In this document: positions 21,741-36,280 of the stretch, one piece after another
Numbering within the stretch: the stretch's first letter is position 1
Layout: each line of letters starts with the position of its first letter
Assembly (NCBI GenBank): GCA_014529385.2
Contig: CM043959.1
Location: 310,001-374,000 of the forward strand
DNA length: 64,000 nucleotides
Direction: 5' to 3'
From: Adiantum capillus-veneris
Taxonomy: Eukaryota > Streptophyta > Polypodiopsida > Polypodiales > Pteridaceae
Made by a program: the position numbers and the translations under genes
The notes under the pieces: model-generated
Databases searched by the model: none
The model's input: the letters and a program-made list of their open reading frames with translations, nothing else
Told to the model about the DNA's origin: nothing

Positions 21741-24700
21741 CCTCTACATTGGAAGCCATACTTCCACTGCTGTTTTCAGCCCACCTATGGCTCTGACATT
21801 GATTCCCCACCCTCCCTACACCCTTTACACCGTTTTGGACCCTGTCGGGAGCGTACGAGCATGCTGAAAATCGTTGGACAACACCGTTTTCATCACCTTG
21901 TAGGTGCGTTTTTGGGTGGACAGCAGCCTCTTGGCTTGTGTTTTTAACAAAGGATGAAGTTACCTCCTACTAGGACACGATCTCGTTGTGGTTCGTATGG
22001 TCTCTCACCAGTGACTGCTATAGTACATGGTATCTTCCACATCAGCTTGATCATCTACGGGCATACAGTCCTTGGGAAATCCATTCATTGTAGCCATCAT
22101 TAGGCGGTTGCGCACTCCAAAGGAGGTGGTGACTTGTGTTTTGATATGGACACACCTCTGCACTCATCGAAGGAGTTGACACAAGATATGCGAGCTGGAT
22201 GTTAAGTATAAGGGAAAAGACAACAGGGGTCTCGTAATCGAGATGATCGACCCTCAAATGCAACTAATCGGAAAGGCGAATGTGTGGAATGGCTTGGTAT
22301 GGGACCCGGGACAGCCAAGGGATGTTGAGGGTAGATGGTCGATGGATTCCCCCTGGGAAAACACATGCTGGACGAATAGGGGATGAGCAAGACAAACCCG
22401 AATCAATGGGCCAACAATTGATCACACAAGCCGGTAAGTGTGAGCTAGCGGGGACAGCTAGGCAGCAAGTCATGCTGAACCGGAACGAGACTAGACAGAG
22501 GGCAACAACTAGGCTGTTTGGTGCGGGAATGCGCATGAACAATCAAGATGATCGACTTCGCAAGGAAAAGCCTCTGGAACTGAGGTTAACTAAGGATAAG
22601 AGGTGCTTACCTCCCTATCGAAACACGGCATGGGGCCCCCAATTATGTAGAGTGGGCACACTGATGGTGGTAACGTTTTTGGTATGGTTGATGCTCGAAG
22701 GGCTTGGCAGTCACAAGTAGGGCACGCAGGTGATTAGCAGCGTAAGGAATGCGACACGGAAAAACGAAGAAGACATAGTTGATGTAGGACAGAACTCTTC
22801 CTACGGGAACGCGGGTTCTGGTGAGCACCAGCCCGCGCCTCGTCCAAGTTGTTTTATTTGGAGAATTGCTTGGCTTGGATCCACAACAGTGGAATACAAG
22901 GTCAATGATGATAATGGGTATGCTTGGCGAGTGAGTATGCACAAGCGTCTGTGACAACTGTACCGTTTTCATAGCAAGAGGGTAGCGCTCAACTTTTCAA
23001 CCCTAACCTTGCCTTCCACACCAGCTCAGCATCGTGTGCCTTGCCGATCCAGTTCCTCTTAAGATTATCAGATTTTAGCCATACTTCCATTGCTGTTTTC
23101 AACTCACCAAGGGCTATGACATTGATTCCCCACCATCCCTACACCCTTTACACCGTTTTGGTCCCTATCAAGAGCGTAGGAGCACGCTGAAAATAGTTGG
23201 ACAGCACCATTTTCATTACCTCACAATTGCATTTTTGGGTGGACAGTAGCCTCTTGGCTTGTGTTTTTAACAGAGGATGAAGTTACCTCCTGCTACGACA
23301 CTATCTCGTCGTGGTTCGTATGGTGTTAGCCATACTTCATTGTTGTTTTCAGCCCACCAAGGGCTATGACATTGATTCCCCACCCTCCCTACACCCTTTA
23401 CACCATTTTGGACCCTATCGAGAGCGTACGAGCACGCTCAAAATAGCTGGACAGCACCGTTTTCATCACCTCGCAATTGTGTTTTTGGGTGGACAACAGC
23501 CTCTTGGCTTGTGTTTTTACAGAGGATGAAGTTACTTCCTGGTAGGACACTATCTCATCGTGGTTCGCATGGTGGAGACAAGGGGGCTATCACTAAGGAT
23601 CTAACAGGAAGTTCTAGTCCTTATGTCAAGCACATCATTGGGCACAAAAGAACAACCCAATCAAGGTGGCAGCTCCATGAGGGGTTTGGGTCAGTCGGGA
23701 ATGCATATGCCTTGCCAACAAGGGCTGTTATCTATAACCAATTTGCAGGTGGCAAATACGAGGGAGCAAAGTGAAGAGAGTAAATGTTGGGAAGATAGAA
23801 CAGATTCTGAGGTTGTCGCATTTGGTTGGAACTAGATGACGAAAAGCAGGTCTGCAACAAATCGTTCAAAAGCCTCTTTCCACGAAAGATGCAAATACAG
23901 GATGGTAATGAGGACAAAGTACAGGTGAGAGCACATGTAAGTAGCCTTCTGATTGAGATCTCACAATACTCATAGCTTAGCACGCTAGTTGATTATAGGG
24001 AAGATAGAACAGATTCTGAGGTTGTCGCATTTGATTGGAACTAGATGATGACGAGAAGGTATGTCAAGAGTGTACAAGCACGCTGAAAAGAGCTGGACAA
24101 CACCGTTTTCATCACCTCACAATTGCGTTTTTTGGTGGACAACAGCCTCTTGGCTTGTGATTTTAAATGAGGATGAAGTTACCTCTTGCTAGGACACGAT
24201 CATGACGGTCTGTCGAGAGCGTACGAGCACGTTGAAAATAGCTGGACAGTACCGTTTTCATCACCTCGCAATTGCGTTTTTGGGTGGACAGCTGCCTCTT
24301 GGCTTGTGATTTTAACAGAGGATGAAGTTACCTCCTGCTAGGACACCATCTCGTCGTGGTTCGTATGGTGGATGCAAGGGGGCTATCAGTGAAGGATTCA
24401 ACAGAAGTTCTAGTCCTTATGTCAAGCACATCATTGGGCACAAAAGAACAACCCAATCAAGGTGGCAGCTCCATGAGGGGTTTGGGTCAGTCGAGAATGC
24501 ATATGCCTTGCCAACAAGGGATGTTATCTATAACCAATTTACAGGTGGCAAAGATGAGGGAGCAAAGTGAAGAGAGTAGATGTTGGGAAGATAGAACAGA
24601 TTCTGAGGGGTTGTCGCATTTGGTTGGAACTAGATGACAAAAAGAAGGTCTGCAACAAATCGTCTGAAAGCCTCTCTCCACGAAAGATGCAAATAGAGGA

Positions 24701-24935
24701 TGGTAACGAGGACAAAGTACAGGTGAGAGCACGTGTAAGTAGCCTTGTGATTGAGATCTCACAATACTCATAGCTTAGCACGGTAGTTGATTAAAGGGAA
24801 GATAGAACATATTCTGAGGCTATCACATTTGATTGGAACTAGATGATGAAGAGCACGTCTGCAACAAATGGTTCAAAAGCCTCTCTCTCCATGAAAGATA
24901 CAAATAACAAGAAGGTTGCCATGCCTATAGCACGT

Positions 24936-25049
<114 letters not shown>

Positions 25050-25384
25050 ACCTGCTTTCTCTCTACGAGCAGAACCGTTGGCAAGAAGAGCACTTTGAAT
25101 AAAACAAAAGAAATTGAAGGATTCTGAGGTTGTCCAATTGATTGAAACTAGATGATGAAGAGCAGGCCTGCAACAAACGGTTCAAAAGCCTCTCTCTCCA
25201 CGAAAAATGCAAACAGTGGAACCCAACAGAGAAGAAAGTGAAAATACACACAGTATATGATGGTAATGAAGTACATATGCAAGCAGCCTTTCGAGAGCTC
25301 ACAATACTAATAGCAGCAGCCACAATTGATTAAAGGAAAGCTTAGTCTTTGTCGAGCAAGAAGGTTGCCATGCCACCTACATGA

Positions 25385-25400
25385 GTGTGTGTGTGGCAGG

Positions 25401-25440
<40 letters not shown>
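25385..25440. repeat. Compound GT/GA microsatellite
   Basis: Short GT run, a GGCAGGGGG interruption and about 38 bases of GA. It is the shorter partner of the tract at 24936. Confidence 0.9.
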
Positions 25441-25441
<1 letters not shown>

Positions 25442-25599
25442 GTACCTGCTTTCTCTGTATGAGCAGAACCGTTGGCGAGAAGAGCCCTTTGAATAAAGCA
25501 GAAGAAATAGAACGTCGGGTGCAGTGAGAAAGTGGAAAGAGAAAGTCACGATCTAAAGTCGCGATTTCATTGTCTTTTAGCTAACGTGCCATAGCTCTC

Positions 25600-26330
25600 C
25601 TTTCAGCTTTCAAAAAATAGTCTTTGGGCTAACTGCCCTAAAAAACAAAAAATCACAAACACCTTTAATAAAACATAAAAACAATAAAAAAGCCAAAAAA
25701 ATCCATTAAAAAATCAAAAAAGAAAAGAAAAGAAAAAAAAGGAGATCTTCAAATTCATTAAAACAAAAAAAAGAGTCACACATAAATTCACAAGATAAAA
25801 AGAAGAATGGTTTTAAAAATTACAAAAAAAACTCACCAAAAACATACAAAAAATAAAAACTTCACAAAAACTCATTAAAATTTTTTAAAAACTACACAGA
25901 TAATTTGCCAAAAAATGTAAAAAATTCATTAAAACTTACAAAAAATCCTAATGTGATGAAAAAAAACCTCAAAAAATAAAAACATTTCATAAAACCTTCA
26001 AACAAATTCTTACAAACTACAAAATTCACAAAAAAATCCTTAAAAATTAAAAAATTCCATATTTTAAAAAAATCACAAAACAACAAAAATAAAATTTCAC
26101 AAAAAAAGAATAAAAATAAAAAGAGAGTCGTCAAAAGAGGCAAAAAAGCATAAAAGGCAAAAAGCAAAGCCCGGAAGTCACACACCGCAAAGCGAGTAGA
26201 AGTCAAGAAGAGCAGCTAGGAAAAAATCGAGAAAACACCAAAAAAGCCAAAAACAGTAGAAGAACGCCTGAAAAAAGCGAGCAAAAAGACCAACTCAAAG
26301 GCGTGAGCGATTTTTTTAAAAAAAAATTAT
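25600..26330. repeat. A-rich low-complexity region
   Basis: Long stretch dominated by AAAAA, AAAATC and TTCACAAA words. Open frames on the minus strand here are Phe/Leu-rich artefacts. Confidence 0.85.
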
Positions 26331-27304
26331 CAAAATCAAGCAGACAACAAACCGAGTGTACTTGAGAAATCGAAGCATGTAGAGAGATGACCAGCTAGTA
26401 CACGTTTACACAAAACTGAATTTGAAATTACATTTTTGCGTAAAATCAAGTCATTAGGGTAGTTTCACATGTCAAAATTGCGAATTGGGATTGAGATTAG
26501 TAGATTTTGGACAAAAATTGGCAACATCTGAGTCGAAGTCTTGCTAAAACCTAAAATTTGGACCTAGAATTAGAGAAAATCCTTAGGTCCTGGGACTGAA
26601 TTAATTTGGCCAAGAATATTCTTATTCTAGCTAATTTTTGACAGACTTGCCACGATTCAATCAAGGAGCTAGAAGTGATCGTGCATGCTAGGAGTTGACT
26701 AGTGCAAGTAATTGCACTATAAATTAGCTTCCAGTTGGATGAACATGGGTCACTCACTTGTGATTGTAGATTAGGCTAGTATGAGCAGCAAAAATTCTGC
26801 TAATCAATACCACAATCTGCTAGGAGACAGTTTTTATAGCGCAAGCCGACATGGACTCAAATCGAGTTGAGAATTTAAGTATAGCCGAGCAAGCCATATA
26901 TACCTTATGAGAAATAAAAGCAACATAGGATAAAAGATCCTATTGATTAGAGTAAAGCTAGATCTAGAAAACTCTCAGATGTTCACACACTTCAATGGAG
27001 CCAGACCTCGACAACATCCTAGGATACCTAAGAAGCAAGTATACAACGGAACAACATCGAAAGATACTAAAGTCTATAACAACTCTCAAGAGGCTATAGA
27101 ACAAATATGAATCTCAAAGAATCTTTCCCTTAGATAAGGATTCTACACAGGTTATACAAAGATTTGGTTACCAGTCAACCACAAGCCAACTGCAACTGCA
27201 ATGGGGCAAGGGTCGGCTGCTAAAGGAGACGGGATCCTAGGGACAAGGCCTATAAAGGGAGGTTGGGCGGAGGATCGAGGCTAGGCAATCCAAAGGCCTC
27301 ACAT
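26331..27304 (+). repeat. Possible LTR upstream of a primer-site-like sequence
   Basis: No coding is visible. A TATA-like CCATATATACC lies near 26900. The segment ends ...CCTCACA directly before a tRNA-Met-type primer site at 27305, as a 5' LTR would. The LTR start was not located and no second copy is in the window. Confidence 0.35.
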
Positions 27305-27317
27305 TGGTATTAGAGCC
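27305..27317 (+). promoter_or_regulatory. Primer-binding-site-like sequence
   Basis: TGGTATTAGAGCC differs by one C-to-T change from the plant retroelement primer site TGGTATCAGAGCC. It suggests the start of a decayed plus-strand LTR element, but no gag or pol follows. Confidence 0.45.
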
Positions 27318-29701
27318 TCATGTGTTTTGGGGAAGGAAGGTCGTGGTCCTCAAGTTGCTCATGCAATTTCATGCAATCATGGGGAAGGGAACTTAGTCAG
27401 GGGATGACGAGGATGAAACACCGCGTATAGAGGGTCTTAGTAGAGGCAGTTTACGTAGACGACCTCGCCGAATCGAATGCAGTTGAGTTTTGTGTGTTTG
27501 CTCAGGGCTGGGGAGGAAATTTTAATTCAACACCGATGGCTGGGGAGTATCAAAACATGCTCGCCATCTCTTGTCTTCCCTGTGTAGAGTCGACAGACCA
27601 TGTTACAGCTAGCCATGGATGCCTTCTCACTCATGGGCACCCAAGGCCTTTGGCCTTAGGGAATTTTTTAAGTGCTAGAGAGGGTGCCCACAGTGCCCCC
27701 CCCACCCACTTCCTCTTTGATCAATGGACTTCTAAATTGGGTGAACACGCATCGGCAAAGCAAGGTGCTGCATTTGCTAAAAATTAACCCTTCTCCTCGT
27801 CATGTTCCTGGTAAGTACCGTAGCTAGGTCAAGGTTATTGGTGCTCTTTTCCTTCTGGCAAGCAAGTTTTGCATCAATAGTGAGGCAAAGTATTGTGATT
27901 TTTCTCCAAGCAAAGCTACTTGTGCTTGTCAACATCGGGCACAATTTAAACGAGCCATAGAATATATACCACACCATGCAAGACATGTGAGCAGAATGGA
28001 GGACATTTTGACACAAATTTCTCAATTTTCTTTTTCATGTATGTGATTGCTTTCTTATTAAGCGTGTGCTTGTTCGCTCTAGCATGCAATAGGCCACGGA
28101 CACACCATTCGAACAGTGAGCAAGGCAACTCGACATGAGTACTTCAAAAGGTACATAGTGCCTTTTGTTTTGTTTGACACATTATTCAAGTATATGCACA
28201 AAATCTTGCTACAACGTGGTAATGAATTAAGGTAGCATTTTGTAAGTTATCTAGTCACAGTAAAATAAGTACAAGCAAGCCTTGTGGCTTGTAAAGTAAC
28301 ACTATGGCTTATAAGATAGCAGTACTGGCAAGGCCTCTTGATGTTCATGCAACGATATTTGGCAAGGCAGACCATTCATTACAATCAACTGTCACCCAAG
28401 TTTGCTCAGGCATGGCTCCTATGCAAGTTGTCTTCCATTGATGCTTCCACTCAAGGACAAACCTTGTGATACCTAGCAAAGAGGGAAAGCAAGGCTTTCA
28501 AGAGTATGGCTCTGCGCATTGGATATATAATCACTTTAAAGGTACTGTAGCTTGCCAGGGAGCATGCCACATAATTATAAGAAGCAATGGTAAACACATT
28601 GACATCCATAGCTTTGCATTGAATCCAATGTGATCACCACACATACGGGATGCTATGACTTTCAATGCCAAGGGCACTTGATAGTGTTTGGCAATAGTAG
28701 ACTCTTGATAGCTAAGGTATATGTTCTATCTCTATCAGTATTGGGAAATCTCATGATTCCCAATATGCTGCACGATTTGGCAAGGCCAATTCTTTTTAAA
28801 CTTTTGACACTGTCGATTCTTCTCTACTTAGACACCAGTGTGTCAACAAGCGTGCTTGTTTGCTATGAGCATTCAGTCTCCATTTTGTCTTGTCTTACTG
28901 ATAGACTTCTAGGAAGCACGGCTTCACTCTAAGACATATGGCATAATAGTTTTTGACATTCAGAATATGCTATCAATTTACAACCTTGGGAGTCTTTGCA
29001 ACATGTCTACATATTTTCTCACTAGAGATCGGATTAAAACAAGCCAAGAAGGCATGTGCGGGACATCCGACATCTCTCAAGTTATTCGCATATATGTCTA
29101 TGAGGCTAATTCGAGCACACTACCAAAAACCTCTCCACAAGTGGGCAACAAGGTTAGCCAATTTAAAGTTATGTTTGTTTTTGTCTATGCTTACTTTTTA
29201 TTTTGGAAAAGATCTCTCTGATGTGCAAAGCAAGGTGCTTGGGTAGACTCCATAAGAAGCAATTGTGGAAAGCAAAGTAATTTGCATGTCTTCAGGTGAT
29301 GTAGGGTTTCTCTTATGTTCCAGTATTATCAATTGACTTCAGATCAATAATAATGGAAAATCGTTTGCAATCTGTGGATATAACATCACAGTTTACGCAA
29401 CGGCACATTGTGATGTATCCATGCCAGTGCAATCGTGCACGGCACGTATACCAGTGGCTTACATGGTTGAGACTGTCATTGAATCCAAGGGCTTATCGTT
29501 CCATTTTTTGCATTGTATGCACGAAATCTTAGTATGATGGACGTACAACACCCATCATTGCATACGCTTCCGTTACACCACTAGCTACTCTATCAAGGAC
29601 GAGCTCATATATACAATACGTGGGTACACAACCAGGGTCTACACTGGATCATATGCAAGGGGCATACAACACATTCAAATAAGGGGTTTTCATGAGCCCA
29701 A

Positions 29702-29703
<2 letters not shown>
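27318..29703. other. Unassigned region
   Basis: Several short open frames on both strands but no recognisable domain. GGCAAGG and ACAAGCAAG words recur. Possibly decayed retroelement interior following the primer-like site. Confidence 0.3.

Positions 29704-29790
<87 letters not shown>
29704..29790. repeat. (TC)n microsatellite
   Basis: About 86 uninterrupted bases of CT/TC. Confidence 0.97.
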
Positions 29791-29792
<2 letters not shown>

Positions 29793-30053
29793 CAACTTCT
29801 ATGGGGGAAAGGGGAAACTAGGCATGATTTTATTGAAATCTTTCTATGTCAATACAAACAGAAAGGACTAAGGGCCATCTATTATAACCCATTTTGGCAT
29901 GGCTGAGAGCCATTTGTTTGTAGTCCATCAGTGTTTGATTTCAAGATCAAACAATTTGATCCAATTGAGTACCCATTGATTATAATGCACAACCAAGAGT
30001 CTTGCCATTAGTGATTTTTTGGGCATTATTTTAGCACTACACACTTTAAGTGT

Positions 30054-30058
30054 GTAAG
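30054..30058. repeat. Target-site duplication GTAAG, left copy
   Basis: Immediately before the gypsy left LTR; identical to 39015-39019. Confidence 0.78.
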
Positions 30059-31253
30059 TGTCTTAAAATCTAATATCTAACCAACCCAAATGATTTTCTC
30101 ATATTAAACTAATCATTTAATGTGGAAGAATAAACGGGACAAATGGTTAATATATAGACATGTGCTTATAGATCTATCTCCACACGGGGCCAATGGTGAA
30201 GTGGCCCAAATGAAAGATGGTCTATCAAAGAGCAAGGCTAACCAATGGAGCATAAATACCTTAGGGTTAGCTTCATTGAAGACCTCCAATAGTTAGTGTA
30301 AAAGTCCTTTGACCTTAGGTAAGCTAGGGCTGAGCTTGAGGTGGGAACCCGGCCCAAGCTTAAGGTGCTTGAGGTGCTTGATGACTAAGGTGCTTGAGGT
30401 GCTTGATGATTGGGATGCTTGAGATGCTAGGGTTGTACTTGAGATGGGAACACGGTCCAAGCTTGAGGGGCTTAAGGGCCAAGCTTGTGGTGGAAACTGG
30501 GCCCTAGGTTGAGTGGCTTGAGGTGTACATTGGTCCAAGCTTGTGGTGGACACTGGGCCAAGGTCAAGTTCCCCCTCATGTTTCCCTCATGGTGTGCTTG
30601 AAGCCTATCGGTTGGCCACCCAAGGGGTCCAATGATAATGTAGAAGATTTAATTAATTGTCTTTGCATTTATCAAGTCCTCTCTCTCAAAGGGGAAGGGG
30701 GATACTGTCCCAACACTTCCCTTGTTCCTTGATTTACCTCCTACTTGTGATTGGCTAGGTTTGGAGTGGTCCAATGAGCTTCAAGCATGAGATACAAGGG
30801 GGGTCAACCAAGGAAGGTAGGTGCATGCTTATGGGGTATACTCTCCCACACACACTCTCATTGTTGAAGTGCAAAGTGCAAGAGTTCCCTCTCCGTCTCC
30901 AAGCAAGTAGAGAGGTTGAGAGACTACACCAACACTCTTGGCTATGGAATGAAAATCCAACCAAGAGCCATGCTTGAATGCTTAAGCTTGCCAGCTTCTC
31001 CATCTTCATTACTACGCTATTATGTATGCTACCAAGAAGAGTGATGATAAATGAGGAACTAATTCTTTCCCTATGAAATGTTTCTTCTTCCTCTTCCCTA
31101 CCCTCATTCCCTGCTAGCTCGAGTCCACCTTTGAAGGTGTTTGAGGTCTTGGGACTGAGGCTTGGGATAGTTAAAGCTTTCCACAAAGTTTATGTTATGC
31201 TTGTGATGCATCACCTAGGTCATAAGGAACACAAAGATTGTATTGTAACAAGT
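30059..31253 (+). repeat. Gypsy 5' LTR, 3' end missing
   Basis: Aligns with 37426-38763 over its length and stops matching after ACAAGTCTC, where copia sequence begins. About 250 bases of LTR end are absent. It contains runs of the word GGTGCTTGA near 30360-30430. Confidence 0.85.
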
Positions 31254-31784
31254 CTCTCTTTTCTTGCTGTTCTGCTCAAAATTTGGAGAAACGGGAAAAG
31301 CGTAATGGAGTGTAGCGCAATGGAACTTTTCATCCAAAACTTGTTCGTCTCCTCGAGCTCTTCGATTTGAGTTCTAGGTTTGCGTCAATCGGAGTTCGCA
31401 GCAGAAAGTTATGCTGTTTTTACTGCAATTGAGCTTGACACAGCTTTCTTCGTCCTACTTCTTCGTGAAGCGTCCACGATCGTTTTTCTTATTTTGGCAT
31501 TAACTTTTTTGAGAAGATTTAGCTTTTTACTATTCGTATTGTGGCCGTCAATCTTGCGTCTCATGCCACTCTATTTTGAGGACTTGTTTATTATTAACGT
31601 CTCCTTTACCCTGCCTTTTTTGGGTGACGTCTCTCACATATTTGGACGTTCCTTGAGTATCCTTCTTATGTTTATTGTTGACAGAACGCAGTACTCATAT
31701 CTCTCTCATTCTCAATTGCGGCCTTCACCATATATGGTGTGCAGATTCTGCGATCTTATCTTATACGTCTTCTCGCAACAAGAT

Positions 31785-33070
31785 ATGGCTATGAATATTC
31801 TTGTCAACGGCTTTCCTTCTGGCCAGCATTTTGTTCCTCCTTTCCAAGGTCAAGGATTTCCAGGCTGGAAAGCAAAGATGTTGTTAATTCTTGAAGGCAA
31901 TGAACTCTTCGATGTTGTTCTTGGAAATCGTGTTTGTCTGCCTCAGCCTGTTGATACGGATAATGATAACGTGCTTATCACTGAAGGACCTATATTTGAA
32001 GATTGGAATGTTGCCTATACAGATTGGCAACGACGTGATAAAGCAGCTCGTCGAAGAAATCTATTACAAAAATACTTTATTTGAGAGGGTTGCTTAACAA
32101 GTTACAATATGAAGTTGGTACTGCCATGACGGGACATATTGAATCTTTCAAATCTATTATCAATCAACTTGCTACTGCCGGTGATCCTGTTCCACAAAAG
32201 CAACTGATTACACTTCTCCTTGATACGGTGAAGGACTCTTCTTATGATAACATTGTTACTATTCTCTCTAATAAAGATGGTCTTGATTTCGACCAAGCTT
32301 GCATGTCTTTAATTGAATACTCTCAACGTCAAGAACGTCGGAATGATGGTCACGATACAGCTATGATTTCACAAGAGGAGACTGAGTCACAACAAATGGA
32401 CCATGCTTTTTATGCTCGAAGGCATCCATTTCAACGAGGAAACCGCAGAGGTGGCTGTCGCGGTAATATTTTCTCTCGTCTCAAATTTCCTAATAAGCAA
32501 TGTTCTTACTGCAAAAGAAATGGCCATACTGAAGATGATTGTTGGGCACGTCAATATGATGAAGAACACAATATTACCACAAAACAATCACGTTTATCTA
32601 GAGACTCTTCTTCTTCTTCTTGTGAATATTGTGGACGATGTGATCATCCCACTCATATGTGCTATAACCGTCGATTCGACACAGATCGGAATAGAGTATA
32701 TGCTACTGAACATCGAAACAACATTGTACCAGAAACAAGCTGCATCCTATGTTCAGTTGCTCCAGACAGAATACTTCATGTACGTGATGGATCACTTTTT
32801 ATTGTCGATTCTGGTGCTACAGGAAATATGACATATCAGTCTCCACTGCCAGTTCAACGTGTTGTTTATCTTGTTGATGATACTACTTGTCAAGTAAAGG
32901 GTATTGGAGACTTATATTCTCGTACCTTATCTTCTTCCACTCGAATTTTGCGAGGAGTATTACAAGTACCAGATCTTCAACGTAATCTTCTTTCAGTTGC
33001 TAGACTTGTTGATCTTGGTCTGTTTGTTGGATTTGATCATACCAAATGCCGAATTGAGAAAGATGGATAG
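31785..33070 (+). pseudogene. Copia gag and protease (second element)
   Basis: Gag starts at the ATG at 31785 (MAMNILVNGFPSG) and carries GFPGWKAKMLLILEGNELFD. A one-base frameshift near 32075 continues in the next frame. Two zinc-knuckle-like motifs follow: CSYCKRNGHTEDDC near 32500 and CEYCGRCDHPTHMC near 32625. The protease site reads FIVDSGATGNMT near 32800. The frame ends at TAG 33068-33070. The open region before 31785 in the same frame is probably leader, not gag. Confidence 0.85.
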
Positions 33071-34385
33071 ACTATAGCCACTGCTCCTCGAAACGGTAAT
33101 TTGTTTGAACTCCCTCTCTCAACGATGCTGTAGCAAATATTGTCACTGCTCCAGGTGATCATGATTGCAAAGTATGGCATCACCGTTTTGTTCATGCTGA
33201 TTTCTCAAAACTCCTTGATCTTCAATGTCGTGATCTTGTTCATGGCATGGATCTTAAAGCCCATCCCCATATGGGAATTTGTGAATTTTGTGCTCTTGGG
33301 AAACACAATCATAAACCCTTTCCTCTTTCAAATACAACTAATTCTCATGACATATTGGATCTTGTTCATACTGATATATGTGGACCTCTACCTTCTTCGA
33401 GATCACAATATCGCTACTTCATTACTTTCATTGATGATTTCTCAAGGTATACGACTCTATTTCTACTGGAAAAAAAATCTGAAGCCTTATCTGTTTTCAA
33501 ACAATTCCACAAGGCTGCGGAACTTCAAACCGGTCGTCGCCTTAAGAAGCTTCGTAGTGACAATGGAGGTGAATATGTTTCTCGAGAGTTTGTGAGTTAC
33601 TGTGCTGACAGTGGAATTCATCATGAACACACTATTCCATATTCGCCTCAACAGAACGGTGTTGCTGAACGAAAGAATCGCACTATTCTCAATGCTGTAA
33701 GATGTATGTTGATCCATTCTAGCTTATCTCGTGTTTTTTGGGCTGAAGCTACTTTGACAGAAGCATTTATTCAGAATCATCTTCCTACTACTGCACCCTC
33801 TGGTAAGATACCCATCACAGCATGGACAGGTGACATTCCTTTTGTATCTCATTTTCGAACCTTTGGATGTATTGCTTATATTCATGTTCCCAAAGAAACA
33901 CGAAAAAAGCTTGATGCTCCTAGTCTTAAAGTTATTTTTATTGGATATTCTGACACTTCCAAGGGCTACAAATTCTATGACCCTTCCTCTAAGAAAGTAA
34001 TTGTGAATCGTGATGCTACTTTTAACGAACAGCTTACGGGAGGCTCATGGTCCATGGATGATTCTGATGATACTAAATCATTTCTTCAGGCTTTTCTATT
34101 TATTTCAGAAGATGAAACTCTTCCTATAGAGCAACTTTCCTCTTCACAACCATCCATTCCAAATTTTGCCAATGATGATATTGATATTTTTGTTGATCTG
34201 CCTATTGATTTTGAACATGGCTCATGTCATGTTTATGATGAAGATATTGCTGATAATGCTTTTTCTACTTCTGAAGATCTCGTTACTTATGATGAAGCTA
34301 TCTCTTCACCACAAAAGGATCAATGGCAAGAGGCTATGGAAGTAGAGTACGATTCTCTTATCTCTAAAGTAGTACATGGATACTA
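33071..34385 (+). pseudogene. Copia integrase (second element)
   Basis: After a stop and a frameshift the reading resumes with the pre-integrase motif (VWHHRFVHAD, CEFCALGKHNHKPF). The integrase core follows: Asp in VHTDICGPL, Asp in LRSDNGGEYVSREF, Glu in QQNGVAERKNRTI. A C-terminal linker runs to 34386, where another frameshift precedes the reverse transcriptase. Confidence 0.87.
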
Positions 34386-35859
34386 ACTGAATTACCTCCT
34401 GGTAGTACATCTATTAAATGTAAGTGGGTGTATAAGACAAAAGTAAAAGAAGATGGATCTTTTGACAAGTTCAAGGCGCGTTTAGTTGCAAAAGGTTACT
34501 CCCAAGTAGCTGGTGTTGATTATCAAGAGACTTTTTCACCAGTTGTTCGCATTACAAGTGTTTGCGTTTTATTGGCATTTGCTGTTCAATTTGATTTAGA
34601 AGCTCATCAAATGGATGTGCGAACTGCTTTTCTTAATGGTGACTTGGAAGAGGAAATTTATATGGAACAACTAGAAGGGTTTGTTATTCCAGGTAAAGAA
34701 GACCTTGTTGCTCAACTCCATAAGGCACTATATGGTCTCAAACAAGCTTCACAAGCCCGGTATACAAAATTTGATCTTTTTCTCACCTCTAAAGGATTCA
34801 TCTCTTGCTCGTCAGACCCCAACTTATACATAAAACGCCAAGGTAGCAGTTTTGTGATTCTTTCTCTTTATGTGGATGATGCCATCCTTGTTTCCAATGA
34901 TTTGGGATTTCTTTAGCAAGTGAAAAAGTTATTGTCTTCTGCATTTGATATGGTGGATCTTGGAGAGATTCACTCTTGTCTTGGCATTCAAATCCAACGG
35001 AACCGTACAAAAGGTATTTTATTCCTTCGACAATCAAAGTTTATTGCAGATACTATTCAAAAATTTGGTATGGAATCTGCACATTCAGCCAACACACCTT
35101 GTCTTGCGAGCTCTACGAAGAACACTTCTGACAATGGCGGTCAACTTGTCACGAATCAACCTTATGCTAACTTGATTGGATGTCTTCAGTTTGTTGGCAT
35201 GAACACTCGTCCTGATATTCTATTTGCTGCTAATTATCTTGGACAACATCTTGCATGTCCTTCTCTTAAACATTGGTCTGTTGCAAAGCGTGTGTTGAAA
35301 TACTTGAAAGGCACTACAGATTTTGGTTTAGTCTATCGACGACAACTCACATCGGATTCTATGCAATCTCTTTCTCTTTTGGGTTACATAGATGTAGACT
35401 TGGCAAGCTCACATTTATCTATGCGATCTACTAGTGGAAATTGCTTCTTTATAAATGGTTGTCTTGTTTCTTGGACCAGCAAGAAACAACGTTGTGTTGC
35501 AGTTTCTACGACTGAGTCATAATATGTTGCGGCATCACTTGCAGCTCGTGAGTTGATTTGTCTTCGACAAATGCTGGTTGATATTGGTCACTCTCCTCTT
35601 TCTAGCACACCCTTGCGGGTGTGACAACCAAAGTGCTATTAGTCTTGCAAAAGACTATGTTCAACATAATAAGTCAAAGCACATTGCTGTCCATTATCAT
35701 TATGTTAGGTATGAAGTACGCAAAGGAACCATTATGGTTGAGCACTGTCCAAGTGACGAGATGATTGTAGACATTTTGACCAAAGGCCTCAATGAGTCAC
35801 GTTTCATCCTCTTGCGCTCGGAGCTTGGAGTTGCTTCGGCCTCACTCTTTCTAGATTAG
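34386..35859 (+). pseudogene. Copia reverse transcriptase and RNase H (second element)
   Basis: The frame reads KCKWVYKTKVKEDG, KARLVAKGYSQV, QMDVRTAFLNGDL and the catalytic LYVDDAILVS at about 34867-34896. TAG at 34914-34916 stands in place of a glutamine codon (CAG to TAG). A TAA at 35520-35522 replaces the glutamate of the usual TESEYVA motif. A final frameshift near 35610 leads into CDNQSAISLAKDYVQHNKSK and the end of RNase H at 35859. Confidence 0.88.
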
Positions 35860-36107
35860 CTTCTTTGCCATTGTGATAGCTTTGTACATATGACATTGTA
35901 ATCTTTTACGTACCATGCACTATGCACACTCCACATTTGCACATTGTGATATCTAAGTCACTTGAATATTTGTACATAGATGCACAATTCACTTTCACAT
36001 CATCACCGCTGGTTCATATTTTCACATTGTATAGGGGCTTGGGTTTTTCCCTTGAACTCCCCAAGGGTTTTTTCATCCAAAGCTAGAGACCTTTGTTTGA
36101 GTGGGGG

Positions 36108-36219
36108 TGTTGGAGCTATATATGGCTCACTCTACTGAACTTTGTCTCACCTATATATTTGTATCTTGTCCTCCATATGAATCAGTTTTTGGGAGCGTAT
36201 ATGGTGTGTCTCTTGTCTC

Positions 36220-36280
<61 letters not shown>

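Noticed and set aside
25892-26206. Phe-rich 104-codon minus frame
   Set aside because: It is the complement of A-rich low-complexity DNA and has no domain.
31380-31784. N-terminal extension of the second copia gag
   Set aside because: Open frame but hydrophobic and unlike gag; the conserved gag start is the Met at 31785, so this is probably leader.
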